From: Ardenticatenaceae bacterium
GTDB lineage: Bacteria; Chloroflexota; Anaerolineae; Promineifilales; Promineifilaceae
Assembly (NCBI GenBank): GCA_020634315.1
Contig: JACKBV010000017.1
Coordinates: forward strand, 1 to 64,000
Direction of reading: 5' to 3'
Length of the DNA: 64,000 nucleotides
Positions 36,928 through 46,880 of the stretch are shown here, in pieces. Under the pieces are notes generated by a model, which saw nothing but the letters and a program-made list of their open reading frames with translations, was not told where the DNA came from and did no database searches. The position numbers and the translations under genes were made by a program. Numbering within the stretch: the first letter of the stretch is position 1; every line of letters begins with the position of its first letter.

Positions 36928-39376
36928 GCGAAGCCCAACCACAAATTGCATCTTCAACCCAGTCAAACTGGTGGTGGCGTGATGTCTGCTGGCTGCTTGG
37001 CGGGATTGTGTTTTTGTTATGGGGGCTGCTGGGCTGGCTCCCTGTGCGCCTCGATGCGTTGTTTACGCCGCTGATTGCCGTAGACGCGAATCAACACCGG
37101 CTGGATACAGCATTACCTGCGCCAACTGGCGACTTTACCATTGAGCAAACTTTTGTGCCTGACCACGATGGCCTGCGCGAGATTGAGCTGCTGTTGGTGC
37201 GTTGGGACGAGACGCAAAACGGCCGTTTCTGGCTCAAACTGCGCGATGACAAAGGCAACACCGTCGCCGAAGAATGGATCAATTCGCTTGGCGTGGCGCA
37301 CAATCAAGGACATGTCTTTCGTTTTCCTGTGCAAGCAAATTCGGCGGGGCGGCCATACACGCTGGAATTGGGCGGCAGCGCCACCAATCCATTGTCTGCC
37401 TGGGGCTACAGCCTGGATGTGATTGGCAACGGCCGTTTACAGCTTGTGCCCACCCAGGTTGCTGCGCTTGTGCCGGAAACGGCCGTGCAAGATATTCGCT
37501 TCACGACCCGTTACCAGTTAACAGTGGCCGGTGCCTTTGCATACACTCGGCCAACAACTGCGCCAACAAGGCGTGTATCTGCTGCTGGCGCTCGCCTTTA
37601 TCCCCTTGCCCGGTGCGCTGCTGCTCTCTTACACGCGCCGCCGCTGGGATGTGGCTGCCTGGTGGGGAACCGCCTATGCCTTAGGAGCCGCTACCTGGCC
37701 CTTCATCTGGTATGCTTTGACTTTGGTGGGGGGGCGCTGGCGCGGCTGGTCACTCTGGCTCTTGTTTGTCGTTGGCTGGCTCGTCTTGATTATGCGCCAC
37801 TTTCCCCGCCGCCGTTCCCGCGCTTCGTTTACCAATCCGCATATCGTCCTGCTCTTGATTTTGCTGCTTGGTTTTGGCGTGCGCCTGCTGGCCGTGCGCG
37901 ACATCAACATTCCCCCCTGGGTTGATGCCGGGCGTCATGCGTTGATCACAACAGTGATGACAGAAACCGGGCAGACGCCAAGCAATTACCTGCCCATTTT
38001 ACCTATCGAGCGTTTCCCTTATCACTTTGGCTTTCACACGCTTTCGGCCAGTTTGTCGTTGATGACACCCTGGTCGCTGCCCGATTTGCTGCTCTATCTG
38101 GGGCAATTGCTCAATGCCCTGATTCCACTGACGATTTATACGGCCGTTTGGCTGGTGACGCGCCGCCCCTGGGCTGGTGTGCTGGCCGCTTTTCTGGCTG
38201 CCGTGCCCTTCTTTTTCCCCGCTTACTATGCCACCTGGGGGCGCTTTACACAGCTCACGGCTATGCTGATTATGCCGGTGCTGTTGGCCTCAACCTGGAT
38301 GCTGCTGCGCGGCGGGCGTGCCTGGCGGCGGTTGTGGTGGCTGGTCGGCTTGTTGGCTGCGGGCATGTTTTTGGTGCATTTTCGCGTCTTTCTCTTTTAC
38401 ATTCCTTTGGCGGGGGTTGATCTGGCTGGTGAGCATGGGGCGAAACGGCCGTTATCTGGCCGCTGCGACCACTTTAGCCTTGCTGCTCGTCTCGCCACGC
38501 ATCTGGCAGTTGTGGGCAGCCAGCGAGCCAGCATCCATTGCGGGCAGTCGCATTGCCGGATACAACACCTTTCCCACTAGTTACCTGCAAACCGGTTGGG
38601 AAGTGCAATTTGTCTGGCTGGCGGTCGCTTGTTTGCCCCTGGTTTTGCTAGCTGCGCTGCGCCGCCGCGCCTGGAGCATCTTCCCGTTTACGTTGGTGCT
38701 GTGGGTGGCGCTGCTCTTCCTCCTGCTCTCTGGCGAACGGCTTGGCTTGCCAGAAACGTCGCTGGTGAATATGAACAGCATGTACATCACGCTGTTTGTG
38801 CCGCTGGCGATCTTTTTGGGGGTTGTGTGGGAGCGAATCGGCCGTTGGTGGCAGCGGCAGCGTGTCTGGCTGCAAATTCCCGCACACTTGCTTGCCGGGG
38901 CTGCGCTGACGGCGGCATTGCTTTTTGGCGCACGGCAGCAAATGAGCATTTTGAATGAACAGACCATTCTCGCTTATCCGGCTGATCGCGAGGCGTTGAC
39001 CTGGGCCGCGGCGCATTTGCCGGAGACGGCCAAGGTGGCGGTGAATAGCTGGCTTTGGCTGGGCAATACCTGGGCGGGGAATGATGGCGGGGCCTGGCTG
39101 CTGACCCTGGCACACCGCTATGGCACGACGCCTCCGGCTGATTACATTTATGATCGGGCATTGCTGCAAGAGGTGAATGGGTTTAATGAAGTGGCAACGG
39201 CCGTTACCGATTGGTCAGACCCGGCGCAAGCTGCCTGGCTGCACGCACAAGGCGTCACGCATATTTTTGTGGGTGTGCGTGGTGGCTTTTTCGATCCGGC
39301 TAAACTGGCGCAAAACCCTGCTTTGCAGTTGCTTTACAGTCAGAATGGCGCCTTCATTTTTCAAGTGAATCAATAA
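36924..39376 (+). CDS. Large polytopic membrane protein, GT-C-like, family not identified (two frameshifts)
   Basis: About 815 residues in three frames. The N-terminus has a membrane helix (~18-40) and an extracytoplasmic beta-rich domain (~45-190, FTIEQTFVPDHDGLREIELLLVRW ... FWLKLRDDKGN). A frameshift at ~37530-37545 leads to VYLLLALAFIPLPGALLLSY and about ten further helices, with PPWVDAGRHALITTVMTETG in a loop that resembles the donor-side loop of GT-C enzymes. A second frameshift in a G run at ~38408-38440 leads to NGRYLAAATTLALLLVSPRIW and a C-terminal soluble domain (FNEVATAVTDWSDP, THIFVGVRGGFF). Fragments as read: 36924-37925, 37531-38580, 38318-39376. It is the last gene of the plus-strand operon. 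Confidence 0.7.
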
Positions 39377-39385
39377 GCTGCAAAA

Positions 39386-39446
39386 AGCCTCCCGGAGGTT
39401 GTCAGAGGGACGTTCGCCACATAAGATAAACCTCCGGGAGGTTTTT
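39386..39446 (+). repeat. CCTCCCGGAGG hairpin repeat, copy B
   Basis: Arms at 39386-39400 and 39429-39443 with TTT after the right arm. It sits 10 bp after the stop of the membrane-protein gene and probably works as its terminator. Confidence 0.8.
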
Positions 39447-39471
39447 GCCAAGGAGATTTCACCAGATGTGC

Positions 39472-39534
39472 AACCTCCCGGAGGTTATCAATGGAAGGCT
39501 TGCCGCATAAGACAAACCTCCGGGAGGTTATTTT
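39472..39534 (+). repeat. CCTCCCGGAGG hairpin repeat, copy C
   Basis: Arms at 39472-39486 and 39515-39529, followed by ATTTTC. It stands in tandem 25 bp after copy B; the connecting AGGAGATTTCACC resembles the DNA before copy A. Confidence 0.8.
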
Positions 39535-39581
39535 CAAGGGAGACAACATGCGTGGTAGGCACTACCATGAATGAAAACTGT

Positions 39582-39626
39582 AGGTCGGATTGCTAATCCG
39601 ACTATCGGATTAACAATCCGATTTAC
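39582..39626 (+). repeat. 45-bp double-hairpin 5' element, copy 1
   Basis: Two adjacent perfect hairpins with TCGGATT/AATCCGA stems. Identical over 45 bp to the element at 54893-54937. It ends 13 bp before the beta-glucosidase ATG, immediately before the AAGGAG ribosome site. Repeated stems allow alternative pairing. Confidence 0.8.
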
Positions 39627-39639
39627 GAAGGAGACTATT

Positions 39640-41001
39640 ATGACAAACCTGACTTTCCCACCGAACTTTATCTGGGGAACGGCGACCGCCTCTTACCAGA
39701 TCGAAGGAGCCTGGAATGAAGATGGCAAAGGCGAATCCATTTGGGATCGCTTTACCCATACGCCAGGGCACATTGATGATAAAAGCAGTGGTGACATGGC
39801 CTGCGACCATTATCATCGCTGGCAGGACGATATTGCCCTGATGCAATCGTTGAATTTGCCTGCGTATCGCTTTTCCATTGGCTGGCCGCGCATTTTGCCA
39901 GATGGCACTGGCGCGGTGAACGCCAAAGGGCTGGATTTTTATGACCGCCTGGTGGATGGCCTGCTGGCGGCTAATGTGACGCCATATGTCACGCTTTACC
40001 ATTGGGATTTGCCACAGGCCTTGCAAGATGCAGGCGGGTGGCCTTCCCGCGATACGGCCGAGGCTTTTGTCAATTATGTGGATGTGGTGACGGAAGCGTT
40101 GGGCGACCGCGTTAAACATTGGATCACGCACAATGAACCGTTTGTTGCGGCGGTGTTGGGGTATCAAAATGGGGAACATGCGCCCGGTATCCGTGATTGG
40201 CCGGCGAGTATTCGCGCGGCGCATCATTTGCTGCTGTCGCATGGTTTGGCGGTGCCGATTATTCGCCAAAACAGCCCCGGCGCACAGGTGGGCATTACGC
40301 TCAATGTTTCTTGGGTGATGCCTGCATCTGCCAGCCAGGCAGATCGCAACGCGGCGCGTTTGCACGATGGGTTTGTCAATCGCTGGTTTTTGGAGCCGTT
40401 ATACGGCCGTTCCTATCCCGCCGATCTCGTCAAGCTGTATCAAAACCATTTCCCGCAAGGCATGGATTTCATCCACGCGGGTGATATGGAAACCATTGCC
40501 ACCGTCACCGATTTTCTGGGCATTAACTATTACACGCGGCACGTTGCTCGTGATCGCGGCGCGTCCGAGAATTTGCCGCAGGAAGTGTTCGCCGCGCCCG
40601 CCGCAGAGCACACAGAAATGGGCTGGGAAATTTACCCGGATGGCTTGTACAGCATGTTAAACCGCATTCATTTTGAATATCAGCCACGGCAGCTTTATGT
40701 TACGGAAAATGGATGTAGTTTTAGCGATGGGCCAGATGCAAATGGTCATGTTCGCTGACACGCGGCGCATCACCTATTGCGCGACCATTTCGCGGCTGCC
40801 TGGCGTGCTTTGCAAAATGGCGTGCCGCTGGCCGGTTATTTTGTCTGGTCATTGATGGATAATTTTGAGTGGGCGCGAGGGTATACGCAGCGATTTGGCC
40901 TTGTCTGGATTGATTATGAAACGCAGCAGCGCATTCCTAAAGCCAGCGCTTTGTGGTATCGAGATGTGATTGCGGCAAATGGTGTGAATCAGGAATCGTA
41001 A
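39640..41001 (+). CDS. bglA: GH1 beta-glucosidase (two compensating indels near the C-terminus)
   Basis: A family 1 glycoside hydrolase of about 453 residues, cytoplasmic, cutting beta-glucosides or other short beta-linked sugars. FPPNFIWGTATASYQIEGAWNEDGKGESIWD is the N-terminal signature; the acid/base is Glu166 in THNEPFV and the nucleophile Glu356 in YVTENG. An extra base at ~40756 makes a stop after NGHVR; a missing base at ~40776 restores the frame, and the corrected text reads HVRDTRRITYLRDHFAAAW, then WSLMDNFEWARGYTQRFGL. Fragments as read: to 40758 and 40777-41001. AAGGAG and the ATG at 39640 fix the start. Two repeat types lie directly upstream. Confidence 0.9.
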
Positions 41002-41020
41002 TTTGTAAGCCGTAATTTGT

Positions 41021-41051
41021 GAGCCGTAATCTGATGTTTGGATTACGGCTC
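41021..41051. terminator. Hairpin between converging glucosidase and cNMP genes
   Basis: A perfect 11-bp stem (GAGCCGTAATC / GATTACGGCTC) with a 9-nt loop. There is no strong T run on either side and the right arm overlaps the minus-strand stop. The same words (AAGCCGTAA) occur in the broken GT39-like gene at ~32.53 kb. Confidence 0.5.
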
Positions 41052-41867
41052 GTCATTTACGGCGTCATGTGCTTGTTGTATTTGGGTGAGGCGCTCGTGC
41101 GCGGTGTTGAGGATGTCGGTCTCGCTCTCTGGCGATTTTTGCAGCCAGCGGCGAAAGGCGTGATAGTTGAAGGACACGGCCTGGACGTCGGTTAGCGCAC
41201 GCACGGTGGCGATGCGGACATTCCCTTCAATCAGGCCGATCTCGCCAAAATAGTCGCCATTTTCCAGCTGGGCGACGGGCCGTTCGGAGCCATCTGGCAA
41301 TTCTTCCACTACTTCCACACGCCCATTGACGATGATGTAGAAGGTGTCGGCAATGTCGCCTTGATGCACGATGGTGTCTCCGGCGGCAAATTGTACCGGG
41401 CCGGAATCGGTATGGGTTGTGCTGGGCGTGGCGGTGGGGGAAACGGCCGTATCCTGTGTTTCATCGGGCAATGGCGGCAGCGGCCCTGTACGGGGCAGTG
41501 CTTCATCGGGAACGGCCGCATCTTGCGCGATACGTTGCGCCATCGTCTCCGAAATCTCAGCCTCTGTCATGGCCGAGCTGCTCATCCAACTGCGAAACGT
41601 GGCGCGATCCATCACCATCAGATAGACATCGGTTAAAGCACGCACAGAAGCTAACCGGCGCTGCCATTGCAACATGCCAATTTCGCCAAAGAAATCGCCA
41701 GGGCCAAGCCAATTCACCACATGTTCCGTCCCATCCTCAGCCTGGCGAATCACTTCTACACGCCCCTTGCTGATGATGTAAAACTTTTCGGGTGGATCAC
41801 CTTGCCGAAAAATCAATGAGCCACTGGGATATTGTTCTGGTCCAAATTTGGGTTGTTGCGTTGCCAT
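41043..41867 (-). CDS. Protein with two cyclic-nucleotide-binding domains
   Basis: A 274-residue soluble protein with two cNMP-binding (CAP-type) beta-roll domains, ~10-115 and ~155-260, joined by a Pro/Thr linker. Each has the phosphate-binding cassette pattern: GPGDFFGEIGMLQWQRRLASVRA and ENGDYFGEIGLIEGNVRIATVRA. There is no DNA-binding helix-turn-helix and no enzyme domain, so it is a sensor or a subunit that passes a signal to a partner. In both cassettes the usual Arg-Thr/Ser pair (RxA) is replaced by small residues, so the ligand may not be cAMP. Confidence 0.88.
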   Translation of the reverse strand: MATQQPKFGPEQYPSGSLIFRQGDPPEKFYIISKGRVEVIRQAEDGTEHVVNWLGPGDFFGEIGMLQWQRRLASVRALTDVYLMVMDRATFRSWMSSSAMTEAEISETMAQRIAQDAAVPDEALPRTGPLPPLPDETQDTAVSPTATPSTTHTDSGPVQFAAGDTIVHQGDIADTFYIIVNGRVEVVEELPDGSERPVAQLENGDYFGEIGLIEGNVRIATVRALTDVQAVSFNYHAFRRWLQKSPESETDILNTAHERLTQIQQAHDAVNDEP

Positions 41868-42022
41868 ATCAGTACTTACTTAGATAGAATTAGGCATAAC
41901 TTTATGTCATGCAAAAACGCAAAGACGCAGGAATTTTCCTTTTGCGTCTCTGCGCAAGATTCCTTGTTTTCGATAATTGCTATTATAACCCCAGTTCCAT
42001 TACTGCAAATTGCTATTTGCTG

Positions 42023-44032
42023 CTATCGGTCAGCCTGGGTTTGCTGCCAAACGCGCAGCAATTCAGCCACGCTCCATGCCTGGGCAAAGCAGCCACGGGG
42101 GGTGAAGGGGGGATCGCCATCAAAGATTTCGCTGATGCTGCCAATGCCATGATCGGACAAATGGTAGAAAAGCGATGTTGCATAGGAGAAGGCTTGATCG
42201 GGGTTTTGGTAAACACGCAAATGGGCGCTGATAAATGGCCCAATGAGCCAGCCCCAAACGGTGCCCTGATGATAGGCTTCGTCGCGTTTGCGTTGATCGC
42301 CGCCGTAATGACCGATGTAGGTTGTGTCATCGGGCGAAAGGCTGCGCAGCCCATGTGCCGTGAGCAAATGCCGCGCTGCCGCATCGACAACGGAGCGTTG
42401 TTGGGCTGGCGTGAGCGGGCTGTGGGGGAGTGAGATTGCCAGGAGTTGGTTGGGGCGCAGGCTGCCATCGTGCCCATCCGGGCCATCGAGGACGTCGTAG
42501 CAGTACCCCATTTTTTCGTTCCAGTAACGGCCGTAACCGGTTTTCACTTTCTCCGCCAACTGTCGATACACGTCAGCATCGTCGCCAGCCAGTTCGGCGA
42601 AGGCCACCATGTTGCACAATCCGTTGTACCAGAGCGCATTAATCTCCACCGGCTTGCCAATACGCGGCGTCACCACCCAATCGTTGATTTTGGCATCCAT
42701 CCAGGTCAGCTGCACACCTTCTTCACCGGCGTGCAGCAGGCCATCTTTTTCATCCATGTAGATGTTGTAGCGCGTGCCGCGCTGATGCCAGGCCACAATG
42801 TCTTTCAGGACGGGATACAATTCGCGCACCAAAGCGTCGTCACCGGTGGCGGCATGATAAGCGCGGATTGCTTCCAGGTACCAGAGGGTGGCGTCAACGG
42901 TGTTGTATTCGGGTCGTTCGCCCACATCGGGGAAGCGATTGGGGATCATGCCCATGTCTACAAATTGCGCATAGGTACGCAAAATGCTGGCGGCTTCTTC
43001 CGCCCGCCCGGTGGTCAGGGTCAGGCCGTGCAGGGCGACCATGGTGTCTCGCCCCCAGTCACTGAACCAGGGGTATCCGGCGATAATGGAACGGCCGTTT
43101 ACATCTGCCGCCGTCGGACGCTTCACCACAAATTGATCCGCTGCCAGCACCAACTGCTTGATGTGTATGGGCAGTGGCTTTGTATACTGCGCCTGGGCGC
43201 GGGCGATTAAAGCCGCTTCATACGCTTGTCGTGCCGCATAAGCCACTGTGCTGTCCATTTCCGGATTTGGCTCCGTGCTGGCAACAATCGTCATCGTTTC
43301 GCCAGGATGCAGCACGACACGAAGTTGTGCCGCATAGAGATGGTCTTCCTGGACATCACGCTGCCCGCGATACTCTTCCACGCGCAGCAAGAAATCTTCA
43401 TACCAATCAAATTGGGGCGTTATTTCGGCGCGATCACTCAATAAATAGAGGGGCGTTTCTGTTTCTGACAATTGTAAGCATAAGCCATGCGCCACTTCTT
43501 CACTGTCCAAGTCCCAATCATTCATAATTGTCGTGCTGTGATAATCACGGTAATTGATGAATGCTTTTGCTTCCAAATCCATGGGGCCGGTGGCGCGAAC
43601 TAACTTGTATTGAATATAAGTTGTATTTGCGCCTGGCTGCATCCAGATGCGTTTTTCTAGCAGAGCATTGGCAATGGCATATGTCCAGACTGGGGTTGTC
43701 CCTTCCAAATGGAAGCGATTGATGAAATGATGCCCTTTGGGTTCAACTGAACCGCTCGTCCACCGATTGTTGTAAAGGGAATAGAAACGGCCGCTTTCAC
43801 GATAAATGCCATCATATTCCACCGTCTCGTCCAACTTGGTGAACAACAGCGTGCGTCCTAGCGGCGGTCGCAAAGCAGCCAGCAACAAGCCGTGATAACG
43901 GCGTGTCAAAAGTCCGGCAATGGTGCCCGAAGCAAAGCCGCCAATCCCGTTGGTGACCAGCCACTCCCGGTGTTCCGCTACAGATAAATGCCCACAAACT
44001 TCACGTCCAAAATCAAATAATATGGATGACAT
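42023..44032 (-). CDS. Glycogen debranching enzyme (amylo-alpha-1,6-glucosidase, GH133)
   Basis: A 669-residue cytoplasmic enzyme of glycogen breakdown. The N-terminal domain (~1-230; EWLVTNGIGGFASGTIAGLLTRRYHGLLLA) is the bacterial/archaeal GDE_N domain; the (alpha/alpha)6 catalytic domain (~280-669) holds IIAGYPWFSDWGRDTMVALHGL and GLLHAGEEGVQLTWMDAKI, where the catalytic acids lie, and EAYHQGTVWGWLIGPF. Length is normal for the family. About 155 bp separate it from the cNMP-binding gene, so control need not be shared. Confidence 0.93.
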   Translation of the reverse strand: MSSILFDFGREVCGHLSVAEHREWLVTNGIGGFASGTIAGLLTRRYHGLLLAALRPPLGRTLLFTKLDETVEYDGIYRESGRFYSLYNNRWTSGSVEPKGHHFINRFHLEGTTPVWTYAIANALLEKRIWMQPGANTTYIQYKLVRATGPMDLEAKAFINYRDYHSTTIMNDWDLDSEEVAHGLCLQLSETETPLYLLSDRAEITPQFDWYEDFLLRVEEYRGQRDVQEDHLYAAQLRVVLHPGETMTIVASTEPNPEMDSTVAYAARQAYEAALIARAQAQYTKPLPIHIKQLVLAADQFVVKRPTAADVNGRSIIAGYPWFSDWGRDTMVALHGLTLTTGRAEEAASILRTYAQFVDMGMIPNRFPDVGERPEYNTVDATLWYLEAIRAYHAATGDDALVRELYPVLKDIVAWHQRGTRYNIYMDEKDGLLHAGEEGVQLTWMDAKINDWVVTPRIGKPVEINALWYNGLCNMVAFAELAGDDADVYRQLAEKVKTGYGRYWNEKMGYCYDVLDGPDGHDGSLRPNQLLAISLPHSPLTPAQQRSVVDAAARHLLTAHGLRSLSPDDTTYIGHYGGDQRKRDEAYHQGTVWGWLIGPFISAHLRVYQNPDQAFSYATSLFYHLSDHGIGSISEIFDGDPPFTPRGCFAQAWSVAELLRVWQQTQADR

Positions 44033-44205
44033 GCTCCATACCCTCGCAATTTTAGTAAACAGTGGATACGGCCGTATCTCACCATTTACCGTTGTTTTTA
44101 ACCATCATGGTTGAGTGGGAAATTATATGCATGTAGCATATCATGAAACACTTAATTCATCGAATTAAGCGAAAGTGAGCATCTGTTCGCAGAGAATTTA
44201 CTCAG

Positions 44206-45939
44206 TTATCGTTCAAGTTCTGTCTCTTGAACAGTAGCTAATGAGAACACAAACGTTGCTCCCGCCTCTGCCGCAGGCTCAACCCAAATCGACTCCCCAT
44301 GTGCATCTAAAGCCATCTGACAAAACGATAAACCAAGGCCGGTTCCCGTCTCCCCCTGGTCGCCCGTTACATACTTCTCAAAAATCGTCTTTTGCAAAGA
44401 AGCTGGAATCCCCTTTCCCTCGTCACGCACTGTCACCCACAGCTTTTGGTTGCTGCCAGGGTGTTCCTCTTTCGCCGCTACCGCTGAGAGAGTAATTCGC
44501 CCGCCTGCTGGCGAAAATTTAATCGCATTATCAACCAGGTTTTGCAAAACGCGCTCTATCAGCCCGGCATCCGCCCAAACGAGTGGGAGATCATCCGGTA
44601 AATCAAGCATAACTTGTAACTGCTTTTCGGCCATGCGCGATTGCTGCGCGGCAAAAACACGTTTTGCCATGTCCGCCAGCACAAACTGCTCAAAAGCAAC
44701 GGGCACTTTTCCGTTTTCCAGACGATGCACGTCCAATATCTGGTTCACCAGATGCAATGTCTTTTCCGTGTTGGCAAATGTCAGTTCCAGCAACATGCTG
44801 TTGTCCGGCGAGACGACCTTGTCCAGGTCTCCTTTCAACATTTGCAAGGCAAACAACGTGTTACTAATGGGTGCGCGTAGATCATGCACCATCGTGCGCG
44901 TGAGATCGTCCCGCAGTTGTTCGTTTACTTTGCGCTCTGTGATGTCACGCACAATTAACAGGCGACCTTGTAATGCCTGTCGCCAATCATATAACGGCGA
45001 CACGGTTATTTCGTAAATGCAATCCTCGTTATGCGGAGCCGCCAATTCCAGGCTTTTTTCCACAGTGCCATTCATCACGCGCTCTAATGTGGGCCAGAGG
45101 GCGGATAGATGACTGCCGACTGGGTTTGTTTCGATTTGCATGATGGTTTGCGCCGCAGGATTTATGCTGACCACACAGTATTTACGATCAAGCACCAGGA
45201 CGCCATCTTGCATGCTGTTGATCACGCTGCGGTAGGCGATTGGATTGATGTCAAAGAGACGGAAGCGCAGCGCATAGCGCACCAACATCAGGCCGGTGAT
45301 GGCAAAAGCAAAGGGCATCAAGTCTAATGAACTGACGCCAACGACATGCAAAATATTGCCAAGCCAGGGCAAAAAGATGCTAATCAACAGGGCGATTGTT
45401 TGCCAGCGATATAAAGGTGGATGCTGTTGTCGCCAGTGATTGATCAATACGATGGCGCCGGTGAGTAAGTAGGTGTAGGAAAAAGCCGTATATATCCAAA
45501 ACCATGCTCCGTAGCTGAGTTCCAGATGGGTTTGGGGAAATTGGGCATTGATGCTGACTTCGTACCAGACGAGGTGGTGCGCCCCGTTGGTGAATACAAG
45601 AATCATTGTCAGGATGGGTATGATGGAAACGGCCGTAATCCTTTGTCGCGTCAACCAAATTTCATGGCCCGTATATTCCCAAACAAAAATCAACCAGGTT
45701 ACCGGGATAATGACAACCCCTAGAAAACGGGCATTCACCCAAAAAAGCTTACTTGCTAACGTGAGACTCGTAATTTCCAGGAGATAGGACAGCGACCATA
45801 AGGTAACGGCAAGCATGAGCAGCGCAAAAGGGATACTCCCCACAGCAGGACGCCGCTGCCAGGCGTGTAGCGCCAGCAAAGTGGCCATTGCAGTACTGGT
45901 TAATAAAACCAATACCTGTACGGTATATATTGCATCCAT
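44206..45939 (-). CDS. Sensor histidine kinase with 7TM N-terminal domain and PAS
   Basis: A 577-residue inner-membrane kinase. Residues ~1-225 hold seven hydrophobic helices of the N_hist-kin_7TM type (VNARFLGVVIIPVTWLIFVWEYTGHE). A PAS-like domain (~235-340; VINSMQDGVLVLDRKYCVVSINPAA) follows, then HisKA with the phospho-accepting His at ~350 (MVHDLRAPISN) and a HATPase_c domain (VDNAIKFSPAGG, VRDEGKGIP, GETGTGLGLSFCQ). No response regulator lies next to it. The open frame extends 92 codons upstream, but the membrane domain begins at MDAIYTVQ, so the ATG at 45939 is taken. Confidence 0.9.
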   Translation of the reverse strand: MDAIYTVQVLVLLTSTAMATLLALHAWQRRPAVGSIPFALLMLAVTLWSLSYLLEITSLTLASKLFWVNARFLGVVIIPVTWLIFVWEYTGHEIWLTRQRITAVSIIPILTMILVFTNGAHHLVWYEVSINAQFPQTHLELSYGAWFWIYTAFSYTYLLTGAIVLINHWRQQHPPLYRWQTIALLISIFLPWLGNILHVVGVSSLDLMPFAFAITGLMLVRYALRFRLFDINPIAYRSVINSMQDGVLVLDRKYCVVSINPAAQTIMQIETNPVGSHLSALWPTLERVMNGTVEKSLELAAPHNEDCIYEITVSPLYDWRQALQGRLLIVRDITERKVNEQLRDDLTRTMVHDLRAPISNTLFALQMLKGDLDKVVSPDNSMLLELTFANTEKTLHLVNQILDVHRLENGKVPVAFEQFVLADMAKRVFAAQQSRMAEKQLQVMLDLPDDLPLVWADAGLIERVLQNLVDNAIKFSPAGGRITLSAVAAKEEHPGSNQKLWVTVRDEGKGIPASLQKTIFEKYVTGDQGETGTGLGLSFCQMALDAHGESIWVEPAAEAGATFVFSLATVQETELER

Positions 45940-46014
45940 ATGTTGTACTGCAAAGTTACTTCGTGAATATGCGGACTGCGAATTTAGGATGTCGGCAACC
46001 CACATCAGTTGAGT

Positions 46015-46037
46015 ATAGAATATGATCCATATTCTAT
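46015..46037. promoter_or_regulatory. 23-bp palindrome between divergent kinase and endonuclease III genes
   Basis: Perfect 10-bp arms (ATAGAATATG and CATATTCTAT) with a 3-bp centre. It lies 76 bp before the kinase ATG and 164 bp before nth. It looks like an operator for a dimeric regulator; no regulator gene is adjacent. Confidence 0.5.
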
Positions 46038-46200
46038 GGCTTCTCCCCATAACGTCTATGGTACATAGGTGATACGTTAATATACAGCCCACAAACCGAT
46101 AGTTGCCCGGTGTGCTGATTGACGTTAAAAAGGGGCATGTGGCCTGTAAACGTTTCATGGGTTTGATAGGCTGCGGAAGGCTGTGCGCAAAGGAGAATTT

Positions 46201-46857
46201 ATGAGTGCAACACAATCAACTACCAATGCCATTTCTATTCCCGACCTCATCCAGCGCCTGCGTGCGGCCTACCCTGACGCGCATTGTGAACTCAATTACC
46301 AGACGCCGCTGCAACTGCTTGTTGCCACCATCCTGTCCGCGCAATGTACGGATGAGCGTGTCAACAAAGTGACCCCTGCTTTATTTCGTAAATACCCTTC
46401 TGTCGATGCGTTTGCTGCCGCTGATCGTGCTGAACTGGAAGCGGACATCAAGTCCACCGGTTTTTATCGGCAAAAGGCACGCTTCATTCAGGAAGCGACG
46501 CAGGCTATTGTCCATCGTTTTGGTGGAGAAGTGCCGGATAATATGGATGATTTGCTCTCCCTGACGGGCGTTGCCCGCAAAACAGCCAACGTCGTGTTAG
46601 GCGAAATTTATAGCATTGCGGATGGCATTACCGTGGACACGCATGTCAAGCGTCTGTCGAATCGCCTGGGATTGACCGAGGCTGATGATCCGGTAAAGGT
46701 GGAGCGAGATTTGATGCAAATTATTCCGCCGCAAAATTGGATCGAAATCTCGCATTTGCTCATTTTTCATGGGCGGCGTGTCTGCTTTGCCCGTAATCCG
46801 CAGTGTGCCATTTGCCCGCTGAACGATATTTGCCCGTCGGTGCAAGGCGTTGCCTGA
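46201..46857 (+). CDS. nth: Endonuclease III
   Basis: A 218-residue base-excision DNA glycosylase/AP lyase for oxidised pyrimidines. The helix-hairpin-helix LTGVARKTANVVLGE (121-135) includes catalytic Lys127; Asp146 is in ITVDTHVKRLSNRLGL; the [4Fe-4S] cluster loop is Cys195-x6-Cys202-x2-Cys205-x5-Cys211. All active residues are present. AAGGAG lies 6 nt before the ATG at 46201; an earlier in-frame start at 46183 is less likely. The fumarylacetoacetase gene follows 23 bp downstream. Confidence 0.96.
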   Translation: MSATQSTTNAISIPDLIQRLRAAYPDAHCELNYQTPLQLLVATILSAQCTDERVNKVTPALFRKYPSVDAFAAADRAELEADIKSTGFYRQKARFIQEATQAIVHRFGGEVPDNMDDLLSLTGVARKTANVVLGEIYSIADGITVDTHVKRLSNRLGLTEADDPVKVERDLMQIIPPQNWIEISHLLIFHGRRVCFARNPQCAICPLNDICPSVQGVA

Positions 46858-46880
46858 ATCACCGCCAAAGGAGTCGTGAT

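Noticed and set aside
39386..39534. A CRISPR-like pair of direct repeats
   Set aside because: Only two units, each a long inverted repeat with a conserved loop rather than variable spacers; no cas genes.
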